Source: Pseudomonadota bacterium (GTDB taxonomy: Bacteria > Pseudomonadota > Alphaproteobacteria > Rhizobiales > Devosiaceae). From it: 5,141 bases of DNA. This document shows positions 1-4,952 of the stretch, one piece after another. Location: contig JAEWCE010000368.1 of the NCBI GenBank assembly GCA_023390785.1, positions 1-5,141 of the forward strand. The letters run 5' to 3'. The notes beneath the pieces were generated by a model. That model did no database searches, was not told the origin of the DNA, and was given only the letters and a program-made list of their open reading frames with translations. Numbering within the stretch: the stretch's first letter is position 1; every line of letters begins with the position of its first letter. The translations under genes were made by a program, and so were the position numbers.

Positions 1-1229
1 CCCATGTCGAGGATCGGGTCGATCGCCAGCAGCAGGCCGACGCCTTCGAGCGGGAGGCCGAGGGTCGAGAGCGTCAGCGTCAGCATCACCGTCGCCCCGG
101 TGAGGCCAGCGGTGGCGGCCGAACCGATGACCGCGACGAAGACGATCAGCAGGTAGTGCGTGATGTCGAGCGGCACGCCGTAGAACTGCGCCACGAAGAT
201 CGCGGCAATGGCCGGGTAGATCGCGGCGCAACCATCCATCTTGGTGGTGGCGCCGAGCGGTACGGCGAAGGCGGCGTATTCACGCGGCACGCCCAGGCTG
301 CCCTCGGTGACGCGCTCGGTGACCGGCAGCGTGCCGATCGAGGACCGCGAGACGAAGCCGAGCTGGGTCGCCGGCCAGACCTTGCGGAAGAACTTGAGAG
401 GCGACAGGCCATTGCCGGCCAGGATCGAGGGATAGACGACGCCGATCACCAGGGCGAGGCCGATATAGATGGCGGCCGCGAACCAGGCGAGCTGGGCCAG
501 CGCGTCCCAGCCATACTGGGCCACGGCGTTGCCGAGCAGACCGATGGTGCCGATCGGGGTGAGGCGGATCACCCACCACAGCACCTTGTGAACGATGGCA
601 AGCAGCGAGCGGGTGAAGCTGATGAAGACGTCGGCCTTGGCGCCGACGCGGAGCGCCGCGATGCCGACGGCAATCGAGATCACCAGGATCTGCAGGACGT
701 TGAAGTTGAGGCTGGTCGAGGCGCCGCTGTCCTTGACCGAGGTGGAGGCCTGCAGGCCGAAGATGTTGGAAGGGACGAGGCCCTTGAGGAAGTCGAGCCA
801 GCCGCCGCTCGAGCCGGGGGCATGCGCCGCGGCCTGGGTAACGCCTGTATGGACGCCCGGCTGGATGATGAGGCCGAGACCGATGCCGATCAGCACGGCG
901 ATGAGGGCGGTGATGGCGAACCAGAGCAGCGTCTGCCAGACGAGCCTGGCGGCGTTCTCGAGCTGCCGGAGGTTGGCGATCGAGGCGATGATGGCGGTGA
1001 CGATCAGCGGCGGCACCAGGGCGCGCAGCAGTGTCACGAAGATGGAGCCGACGGTCTGCAGGGTCTGGGTAAGCCAGTTGGCGTTGCCGGCGGCATCGGG
1101 GCCCATGGTGCGGGCGATGTAGCCGAGCGCGAGGCCGACGACCATGGCGCCCAGGACCTGCGCGCCGAAATTGAGATAAAGGGGACGCGGCTTCGCTGGA
1201 CGCGACGCCGGGACTGCAACAGTAGGCAT
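1..1229 (-). CDS. dicarboxylate/amino acid:cation symporter (DAACS/SLC1 family), 3' end cut off by window edge
   Basis: This inner-membrane secondary transporter of the glutamate/C4-dicarboxylate symporter family would import an acidic amino acid or dicarboxylate with Na+ or H+. The 409 complete codons read without a stop. Family landmarks appear in order: several N-terminal hydrophobic helices, hairpin 1 with SRSSIGTLPVT (residues 294-304), a TM7 motif PLGATTKMDGC (324-334), hairpin 2 with GSAATAGLTGA (369-379), and the start of TM8 with AIDPILDMG, after which the window ends. The substrate-binding RTxxNxxGD segment of TM8 should lie just outside. The usual TM7 NMDGT is KMDGC here, so a lysine replaces the asparagine near the Na+ sites; the aspartate (D332) is kept. 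The hairpin-1 arginine (R295), typical of prokaryotic members, is present. The ATG at 1229 gives a normal N-terminus, with only a weak GAG-containing ribosome site upstream. Substrate cannot be assigned, so no symbol is given. Confidence 0.93.
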   Translation of the reverse strand, partial: MPTVAVPASRPAKPRPLYLNFGAQVLGAMVVGLALGYIARTMGPDAAGNANWLTQTLQTVGSIFVTLLRALVPPLIVTAIIASIANLRQLENAARLVWQTLLWFAITALIAVLIGIGLGLIIQPGVHTGVTQAAAHAPGSSGGWLDFLKGLVPSNIFGLQASTSVKDSGASTSLNFNVLQILVISIAVGIAALRVGAKADVFISFTRSLLAIVHKVLWWVIRLTPIGTIGLLGNAVAQYGWDALAQLAWFAAAIYIGLALVIGVVYPSILAGNGLSPLKFFRKVWPATQLGFVSRSSIGTLPVTERVTEGSLGVPREYAAFAVPLGATTKMDGCAAIYPAIAAIFVAQFYGVPLDITHYLLIVFVAVIGSAATAGLTGATVMLTLTLSTLGLPLEGVGLLLAIDPILDM

Positions 1230-1398
1230 TTTCCACTCGCTTGAGATGTTCGGCCGCGGACTCGCAACGCCGGGGCTCGATTGGCGCACATTCTATCGTC
1301 GCCTGCCGATGAAACGAGTCATGCGTTTGCAAAGGTCGGCGCTGCGGGGAAACGCCGTCCCATTGTTTAGATGCGCTGCAGAAAAGCGGCGCGTCCGC
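1230..1398 (-). other. intergenic region upstream of the symporter, with a possible weak promoter
   Basis: This 169-base gap separates sdpI from the symporter. On the minus strand a TAGAAT hexamer (1295-1290) matches the -10 consensus at five of six bases and lies about 60 bases before the start codon. I see no convincing -35 at the right distance. A small inverted repeat, AAACG/CGTTT (arms 1312-1316 and 1324-1328), sits where the -35 would be and could be an activator or repressor site. Both points are inference from short motifs. No open frame here looks like a gene. Confidence 0.25.
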
Positions 1399-1400
1399 TC
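1381..1400 (-). terminator. possible weak intrinsic terminator after sdpI
   Basis: Read on the minus strand, AGCGG (1399-1395), a five-base loop and CCGCT (1389-1385) form a short stem, extendable by a G-U pair, followed by TTTC. The stem overlaps the last bases of the sdpI stop codon. The stem is short and the T-run poor, so termination would be partial at best. Confidence 0.35.
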
Positions 1401-2040
1401 ACCGGCGGCGGGCGAAGCGATAGCTGAAGAAGGTCGCAGCGACGATCGGGGCGATCACGCCCACCGCGGTGGCCGACAGCAGGATTTCGGGCCGCCCGGA
1501 GGCGAGCGCGGTACCGGCCATCAGCAGGCCGCCGAGCACCATAAGCCAGCCCGCGAGGCGATTGGTCGCCTGCCAGTTCGCCGCATCGGCGAGCGTCCAC
1601 GGCAGGCGTACCCCGGCAAATCGGTTGGGTTGGGTCTTGGGCAGAACGTTGCCGAGCACCACGAACATGATTCCAAGCGCCAGCACGATGAGCCGAACCA
1701 TGTCGACGCCTATCCCGGCGCCGATCATCACAATGGCGACCTGCAGCGCGACAAAGAGGCCGAGCAGCATCGGTATCGCGGCTGCCAGGGCGTAGCGCCC
1801 CCCTGCCGCCGCATCACCTTTCCGAGACCACAGCAGCACGACCAGCACCAGCGCCGCAATCGCCGGCAGTAGCAGAAGCGCCACGTCGCGAGGCAGGAAC
1901 CCATCGGCGGCGCCGGTCACGCCCCAATGGACCGGGAGGTCGCGGCCGGCAGGCACCAGGACAAAGCCGGCGACCGTCGCGGCAGCGAGCGCTGCGGTCA
2001 GGAGGACGTTGATCGCAGTCGCGGCAACAGGATTGGTCAT
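1399..2040 (-). CDS. sdpI: SdpI family membrane protein (DUF1648 + SdpI domains)
   Basis: This 213-residue integral membrane protein has six predicted helices (roughly residues 10-30, 50-71, 86-108, 115-134, 162-181 and 185-207), close to the 207 residues of Bacillus subtilis SdpI. The N-terminal DUF1648 region carries AGFVLVPAG and LPVHWG (35-40). The C-terminal SdpI domain carries GNVLPKTQPN (130-139), GVRLPWTL (143-150) and W156...NR (160-161), the family's signature loop between helices 4 and 5. In B. subtilis, SdpI protects against the SdpC killing peptide and, when engaged, sequesters the repressor SdpR at the membrane, turning on its own operon. The start overlaps the sdpR stop as ATGA, so the two are probably translationally coupled. 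No sdpABC toxin genes lie in the window, so the stimulus is unknown. Family assignment is firm; the immunity or signalling role is by homology only. Confidence 0.9.
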   Translation of the reverse strand: MTNPVAATAINVLLTAALAAATVAGFVLVPAGRDLPVHWGVTGAADGFLPRDVALLLLPAIAALVLVVLLWSRKGDAAAGGRYALAAAIPMLLGLFVALQVAIVMIGAGIGVDMVRLIVLALGIMFVVLGNVLPKTQPNRFAGVRLPWTLADAANWQATNRLAGWLMVLGGLLMAGTALASGRPEILLSATAVGVIAPIVAATFFSYRFARRR

Positions 2041-2306
2041 TCGTCGTGCTCCCTGAAGGCGAGAAAGCCGGACAGCGCTTCCTCGAGGATGGACATGTTG
2101 AGGTGATAGATGAGGGTTGTGCCGTGCCGCTCCACCGCGACCAGCTCGGCTTCCCTCAGCTTGGCGAAATGCACCGAGAGCGTCGGCTTGCTGATCTCGA
2201 AATGGCCGGCCAGCTCGCCCGCACTCATCGGGCGCTGTCGCAGCAGCGCCAGAATCTGGCGGCGAACCGGGTGGGCCAGGGCTTCGAAGACGGCATTGAT
2301 CGGCAT
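2037..2306 (-). CDS. sdpR: SdpR-type ArsR family winged-helix repressor
   Basis: This 89-residue DNA-binding protein is typical of the small SdpR branch of the ArsR family. Residues 5-22 (AVFEALAHPVRRQILALL) are the opening helix with the family HPxRRxIL pattern. Helix-turn-helix spans about 28-50, with recognition helix ISKPTLSVHFAKL (38-50), followed by the wing at about 55-68. It contains no cysteine, so it lacks the thiolate metal site of ArsR/SmtB metal sensors; by analogy with B. subtilis SdpR its inducer would be sequestration by the membrane partner SdpI. The start at 2306 is preceded by a purine-rich ribosome site (GAAAGAAG) six bases upstream. It is first in a two-gene operon with sdpI and lies 23 bases downstream of a 26-bp palindrome, which fits autorepression. 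The regulatory model is inferred. Confidence 0.9.
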   Translation of the reverse strand: MPINAVFEALAHPVRRQILALLRQRPMSAGELAGHFEISKPTLSVHFAKLREAELVAVERHGTTLIYHLNMSILEEALSGFLAFREHDE

Positions 2307-2328
2307 GACAAGCTTCTTTCGTCGCTAT

Positions 2329-2354
2329 GCTAATTAGATAATTATCTAATTAGC
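2329..2354. promoter_or_regulatory. 26-bp perfect palindrome, probable SdpR operator
   Basis: The sequence is perfectly self-complementary over 13+13 bases, centred between 2341 and 2342. It is built from three adjoining 8-bp palindromes, CTAATTAG, ATAATTAT and CTAATTAG (2330-2353), so the outer unit is also a direct repeat with 16-bp periodicity. It is strikingly AT-rich in a GC-rich region and lies just ahead of a dimeric ArsR-type repressor gene, within the spacer of a candidate promoter. Symmetry and composition are seen directly; binding by SdpR is inferred. The repeated unit might let two dimers bind. Confidence 0.8.
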
Positions 2355-2359
2355 GTCAA
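2331..2359 (-). promoter_or_regulatory. candidate promoter of sdpRI
   Basis: On the minus strand TTGACG (2359-2354) matches the -35 consensus at five of six bases. A 17-base spacer leads to TAATTA (2336-2331), a poor -10 match. The spacer and the -10 lie inside the 26-bp palindrome, so an occupied operator would block RNA polymerase. The -35 is convincing; the exact -10 is not. Confidence 0.5.
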
Positions 2360-2369
2360 GGCGAAAAGC

Positions 2370-2723
2370 TTAGTGCGCCTGAAAGAAGGGCAGCGCCACG
2401 CCGGCGCCGAGCAGCACGATCACCAGTTGCAGCAGCAGGAACAGAGTGGTGAGGCCGGGCAGGATCAGGCGCAGGCCGGCTGCCGCGCCGGCGCCGCGCC
2501 CGGAATTGCCGAAGCGGGAGATCAGGACGACGATCACCCACACGGCCGCGGCGGCGATCGGCATCTGCATGAGGGCGAGGTTGCGCGGCAGGGTGGCGTC
2601 GACATGCCCGTCGAGTCCCCAATGCACCGGCAGCGCCTTGCCGTCGGGGATCAGCAGGAAGCCGGCGATGGTGGCCAGCACCAGCGCGGCCAGCAGCGCG
2701 AGGTTGACGGGATGGCGCAGCAT
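2370..2723 (-). CDS. short DUF1648-only membrane protein, paralogue of the N-terminal part of SdpI
   Basis: This 117-residue protein has three predicted membrane helices (about 7-26, 46-68 and 84-110). It carries AGFLLIPDG and LPVHWG (31-36), the DUF1648 signature also found in the neighbouring SdpI. By eye, 28 of 51 residues (13-63) match SdpI 17-67 without gaps, and a later stretch FLLLQLVIVLLGAGVAL resembles SdpI's FVALQVAIVMIGAGIGV. It then ends after FFQAH, before the signature loop and last three helices of SdpI. The start was chosen because ATG at 2723 overlaps the cupin stop as TGATG; a much longer frame extends upstream only as a shadow of cupin and rpsI. It could be a natural half-size protein or the remnant of a duplicated sdpI. 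Function is unknown; possible roles include modulating SdpI or binding a ligand. Confidence 0.82.
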   Translation of the reverse strand: MLRHPVNLALLAALVLATIAGFLLIPDGKALPVHWGLDGHVDATLPRNLALMQMPIAAAAVWVIVVLISRFGNSGRGAGAAAGLRLILPGLTTLFLLLQLVIVLLGAGVALPFFQAH

Positions 2724-3193
2724 CAGCCGGTCACGAGCGGCAGGAAGGCACTGTCGGGAACGCCGAAGCTGGCCTCGAGCTCGGCCAGCGCCGCAGCATC
2801 CTCCGGCGGTTTCAGGCCGCGGGACTCGGCAGCGAGGAAGAACTCCTCGAAGCCGCCTGGGGTGACGATGCTCAACAGGCGGCCAGGTGTCTCGCCGATG
2901 TTGACCCAGGCATGAAAGACGTTGCGCGGCAGGGCAATGCAACCGCCCTGCCCGAGCACGTGCTCTTCGTCGCCGCAAGAGAAGCGAAAGGTACCGGCAA
3001 GCACATAGAACACTTCGTCCTCGCGGGTATGGCGATGCCGGCCGACGCCACGGCCCGGTGGGATTTCGGATTCCCAGATACCTATGTTGCCGCCGGTCTG
3101 AGCAGCGGTAGCGTGGAGCTTGGTAGGCTCGCCGAACAGGCTGAACATACGTTCGGTACCCGGCGTGGAGACGACGGCACGATCGAAGGGCAT
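2723..3193 (-). CDS. single-domain cupin_2 family protein
   Basis: This 156-residue soluble protein has one cupin beta-barrel, resembling quercetin-dioxygenase-like cupins. Motif 1 is seen as H53-R-H55-x4-E60-x6-G67, and motif 2 as G84-x4-P89-x4-H94-x3-N98; the three histidines and the glutamate form a complete metal site (usually Fe, Mn or Ni). The glycine normal in motif 2 (PxG) is asparagine (N91) here. A helical tail, residues 127-145, follows the barrel. The start at 3193 has a good ribosome site (GGAG, seven bases upstream). It follows the rpsI terminator and overlaps the DUF1648 gene by one base, so these two are almost certainly co-translated. Cupins range from dioxygenases and isomerases to sensors; the substrate cannot be read from sequence. 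No clear promoter is seen in the short gap ahead of it. Confidence 0.88.
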   Translation of the reverse strand: MPFDRAVVSTPGTERMFSLFGEPTKLHATAAQTGGNIGIWESEIPPGRGVGRHRHTREDEVFYVLAGTFRFSCGDEEHVLGQGGCIALPRNVFHAWVNIGETPGRLLSIVTPGGFEEFFLAAESRGLKPPEDAAALAELEASFGVPDSAFLPLVTG

Positions 3194-3224
3194 GGCAGGG
3201 CTCCGATACTGGTTTCACCGGCGC

Positions 3225-3253
3225 AAACAAAAAGGCCGGGATCGCTCCCGGCC
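3225..3253 (-). terminator. intrinsic terminator of the rplM-rpsI operon
   Basis: On the minus strand a perfect 8-bp stem, GGCCGGGA/TCCCGGCC (3253-3246 and 3241-3234), encloses a GCGA loop of the stable GNRA type and is followed by TTTTTGTTT (3233-3225). It begins 21 bases after the rpsI stop codon. This is a textbook Rho-independent terminator that should separate ribosomal-protein transcription from the cupin gene. Confidence 0.93.
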
Positions 3254-3274
3254 CTTGTAGCATCGATCCGAAGC

Positions 3275-3757
3275 TTAGCGCTTGGAGAACTGGAAGGAGC
3301 GGCGGGCCTTGGCCTTGCCGTACTTCTTGCGCTCGACCACGCGGCTGTCGCGGGTGAGGAAGCCGCCCTTCTTGAGGACGGCGCGCAGCTCGGGTTCGTA
3401 GTGGGTCAGCGCCTGGCTGATGCCGTGGCGCACGGCGCCGGCCTGGCCGCTGAGGCCGCCGCCGGAGACGGTCGCGACGACGTCGTACTGGTCCTTGCGG
3501 GCTGCGGCGACGATCGGCTGCTGCAAGATCATCTGCAGCACCGGGCGGGCGAAGAACAGGTTGAAGTCCTTGCCGTTGACGGTGATCTTGCCGTTGCCGG
3601 GCTTCACCCACACGCGGGCGATGGCGTTCTTGCGCTTGCCGGTGGCGTAGGCGCGGCCTTCCTTGTCGAGCTTCTGCACATGCACGGGCGCGGCCGGCTG
3701 GGCGGTCGCCGCCGATGTGGTGCCGAGGTCTTCGAGCGAATTGATGGTCTCGGCCAT
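3275..3757 (-). CDS. rpsI: 30S ribosomal protein uS9 (S9)
   Basis: This protein of the small ribosomal subunit has a C-terminal tail that reaches the decoding region and contacts the P-site tRNA. The 160-residue product shows the uS9 core starting at YATGKRKNAIARVWVKPG (37-54), the central GGGLSGQAGAVRHGISQAL (99-117), and the basic end RDSRVVERKKYGKAKARR followed by SFQFSKR, whose final arginine is the conserved tRNA-contacting residue. The first 35 or so residues are an alanine-rich extension absent from Escherichia coli S9 (130 residues) but usual in Alphaproteobacteria. The start codon shares its A with the rplM stop (TAATG), so translation is coupled to uL13 synthesis. A strong terminator follows. 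Confidence 0.98.
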   Translation of the reverse strand: MAETINSLEDLGTTSAATAQPAAPVHVQKLDKEGRAYATGKRKNAIARVWVKPGNGKITVNGKDFNLFFARPVLQMILQQPIVAAARKDQYDVVATVSGGGLSGQAGAVRHGISQALTHYEPELRAVLKKGGFLTRDSRVVERKKYGKAKARRSFQFSKR

Positions 3758-4221
3758 TAATCGGCCCTCACGTTCTTGGAGTTCATCGCGGCGACGTCGA
3801 CCTTTTCGGGCGACTGGGCCTCATGCGGGTGCTGGTCGCCGGCATAGACGCGCAGGTTGCGCAGCTGCTGGCGGCCGAGCGGGCCGCCCGGGAGCATGCG
3901 GCGCACGGCGTTCTCGAGCACGCGCTCGGGGAAGCGGCCGGTGAGCAGCTGGCGCTGGGTGCGGTCCTTGATGCCGCCGGGGTAGCCGGTGTGCCAGAAG
4001 AACTTGCGCTGATCGAGCTTCTTGCCGGTCAGCTTCACCTTCTCGGCGTTGATGACGATGACGTTGTCGCCCATGTCCATGTTGGGCGTAAAGGTCGGCA
4101 GGTGCTTGCCGCGCAGGCGCATCGCCACGATCGAAGCGAGGCGACCCACGACCAAATCGGTCGCGTCGATCAGCACCCATTTCTTCGTGATGTCACCCGG
4201 CTTGGCCGTGTAAGTCGACAT
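3757..4221 (-). CDS. rplM: 50S ribosomal protein uL13 (L13)
   Basis: This is an early-assembling protein of the large ribosomal subunit that binds 23S rRNA. The 154-residue product has the complete uL13 fold: WVLIDATDLVVGRLAS (15-30), RGKH (37-40), the GDNVIVINAEKVKLTGKK block (51-68), the HTGYPGG loop (77-83), and AVRRMLPGGPLGR with LRVYAGDQHPHEAQ near the end. The start at 4221 was preferred to the upstream ATG at 4296 because AAGGA lies seven bases before it and alphaproteobacterial uL13 begins with an MSTYTAKP-like sequence; the earlier ATG lies within the promoter. It is first in the two-gene operon with rpsI. Confidence 0.98.
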   Translation of the reverse strand: MSTYTAKPGDITKKWVLIDATDLVVGRLASIVAMRLRGKHLPTFTPNMDMGDNVIVINAEKVKLTGKKLDQRKFFWHTGYPGGIKDRTQRQLLTGRFPERVLENAVRRMLPGGPLGRQQLRNLRVYAGDQHPHEAQSPEKVDVAAMNSKNVRAD

Positions 4222-4239
4222 CGGAATTTCCTTGAATCT

Positions 4240-4253
4240 GGCGGGGGTCCGCC
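4240..4253 (-). promoter_or_regulatory. GC-rich hairpin in the rplM leader
   Basis: The minus-strand transcript would form GGCGG-ACCC-CCGCC between the presumed start of transcription (near 4262) and the AAGGA ribosome site (4233-4229), ending six bases before that site. Autogenous control of rplM by L13 at a leader structure is known in E. coli; whether this short hairpin acts that way is speculation. Confidence 0.35.
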
Positions 4254-4268
4254 GGTTTTGGTGGCGCG

Positions 4269-4296
4269 TGTGTAGCAGGGATTCCTGCCTCGTCAA
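4269..4296 (-). promoter_or_regulatory. promoter of rplM-rpsI
   Basis: On the minus strand TTGACG (4296-4291) is followed after 16 bases by TACACA (4274-4269). Written as CTTGAC...CTACAC it is close to the alphaproteobacterial housekeeping pattern CTTGAC-N17-CTATAT. Transcription would begin near 4262, giving a leader of about 40 bases. The spacer contains a small dyad, GCAGG-AATC-CCTGC. Confidence 0.7.
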
Positions 4297-4331
4297 GTGG
4301 TGATGATTTCCATTGTGAAATCAGTCACTTG
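4294..4331. repeat. imperfect inverted repeat at the rplM promoter -35
   Basis: An inner perfect stem, TGATTTC/GAAATCA (4304-4310 and 4317-4323), has a six-base loop. It is flanked by outer arms CAAGTG/CACTTG (4294-4299 and 4326-4331), displaced by two bases relative to the inner pair. One outer arm overlaps the rplM -35 element. It lacks a T-run, so it is not an intrinsic terminator for the upstream operon; a regulator site or a 3'-end stabilising hairpin are possible. Confidence 0.55.
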
Positions 4332-4373
4332 ACTTTTCGGTATGATAATACCGCGCGGCGGATGCCTTGCTTT

Positions 4374-4952
4374 TCAGGCATAACCGCGTTTGAGCAGCAT
4401 CGTGGCTGCCTTGTCGAATTCCGCCTCGCTGGGAAGCGCGAATTGGAGGGCGTCGGCGTGGCGGGTGACGACGGCAAACAGCGTCGCGACGGCGACGGCG
4501 TCGGTCAGTGCCTCCGGCGTAACGCCGGCCTGCAGCACGAGGGCAGCATCGGCAGCGGTGACGTCGTCGGGAGTGCGGGTCAGCTTCTCGAGAAAGGACA
4601 GCGTGGCGATCAGCCCCAATGGCAGCGGCGCCGTGTGATAGTCCGCCAGCGCCGCGTCGACGGTGGCCTGTGACAGGCCACGTGCCGAGGTTGCCCGGTG
4701 CGCGCCGACGCAGAAGGCGCAGGAATTCCACTTCGCCACCAGCGCGGCCATGAGCTCACGCTCGCCGACGCTCCAGGGACTGGGGCCGCGCATCGTCGCC
4801 TGCGTCCACTCGCCGAGGACGCCGAGGAAATCGCGATGGTAGAAGGCCACGCGGGCGGCGTCGGGCAGGCGCATGCCGGCGACGAGCGAGATGAAGCTGA
4901 TCAGCAGGCGATTGCCGAGGCTGTCGCCGCGGTCGATTTCCGGCAGTCTCAT
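4374..4952 (-). CDS. AhpD-like / carboxymuconolactone decarboxylase family protein
   Basis: This is a 192-residue, mostly helical protein of the AhpD/CMD superfamily, whose peroxidase members reduce hydroperoxides through a CxxC pair. The diagnostic motif is intact: E66-x11-C78-A-F-C81-x3-H85, with the same spacing as the catalytic E118, C130, C133 and H137 of Mycobacterium tuberculosis AhpD. It lies in the usual helical setting (GERELMAALVAKWNSCAFC). A second helical half, residues 110-190, follows. I chose the ATG at 4952 because it overlaps the upstream stop as ATGA; the ATG at 4994 would add 14 arginine-rich residues coded inside the upstream gene. A peroxidase or thiol-redox role is likely; decarboxylase activity is unlikely because true gamma-carboxymuconolactone decarboxylase is shorter and works in a different gene context. 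Confidence 0.87.
   Translation of the reverse strand: MRLPEIDRGDSLGNRLLISFISLVAGMRLPDAARVAFYHRDFLGVLGEWTQATMRGPSPWSVGERELMAALVAKWNSCAFCVGAHRATSARGLSQATVDAALADYHTAPLPLGLIATLSFLEKLTRTPDDVTAADAALVLQAGVTPEALTDAVAVATLFAVVTRHADALQFALPSEAEFDKAATMLLKRGYA

Noticed and set aside
156..1244. Long plus-strand open frame (362 codons)
   Set aside because: It lies opposite the symporter gene, is rich in Gly, Asp, Glu and Arg as expected for the complement of a GC-rich coding strand, and shows no recognisable domain.
2037..2306. Metal-sensing ArsR/SmtB regulator
   Set aside because: The protein has no cysteine and no obvious metal-binding motif; its size and operon partner point to the SdpR branch.
2370..3611. 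A 413-codon minus-strand frame covering rpsI, cupin and DUF1648
   Set aside because: Only its last 117 codons are real. The upstream part is out of frame with the clearly homologous cupin and uS9 genes and is arginine- and proline-rich noise.
2912..3760. Plus-strand frame of 282 codons opposite cupin and rpsI
   Set aside because: Two well-supported genes occupy the other strand, and the translation has no family features.
4222..4296. Upstream start for rplM, adding 25 residues
   Set aside because: The extension would overlap the -35 and -10 elements, lacks a suitable ribosome site, and is not part of uL13. The ATG at 4221 has AAGGA at ideal spacing.
4334..4353. Hairpin CGGTAT-GATA-ATACCG as a terminator for the AhpD-like operon
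   Set aside because: On the minus strand the stem is followed by AAAA, not a T-run, so it is not an intrinsic terminator in the direction of transcription.
4329..4357. Plus-strand promoter starting at TTGACT
   Set aside because: No -10 lies at 16-18 bases (the sequence there is GC-rich), and no plus-strand gene follows.
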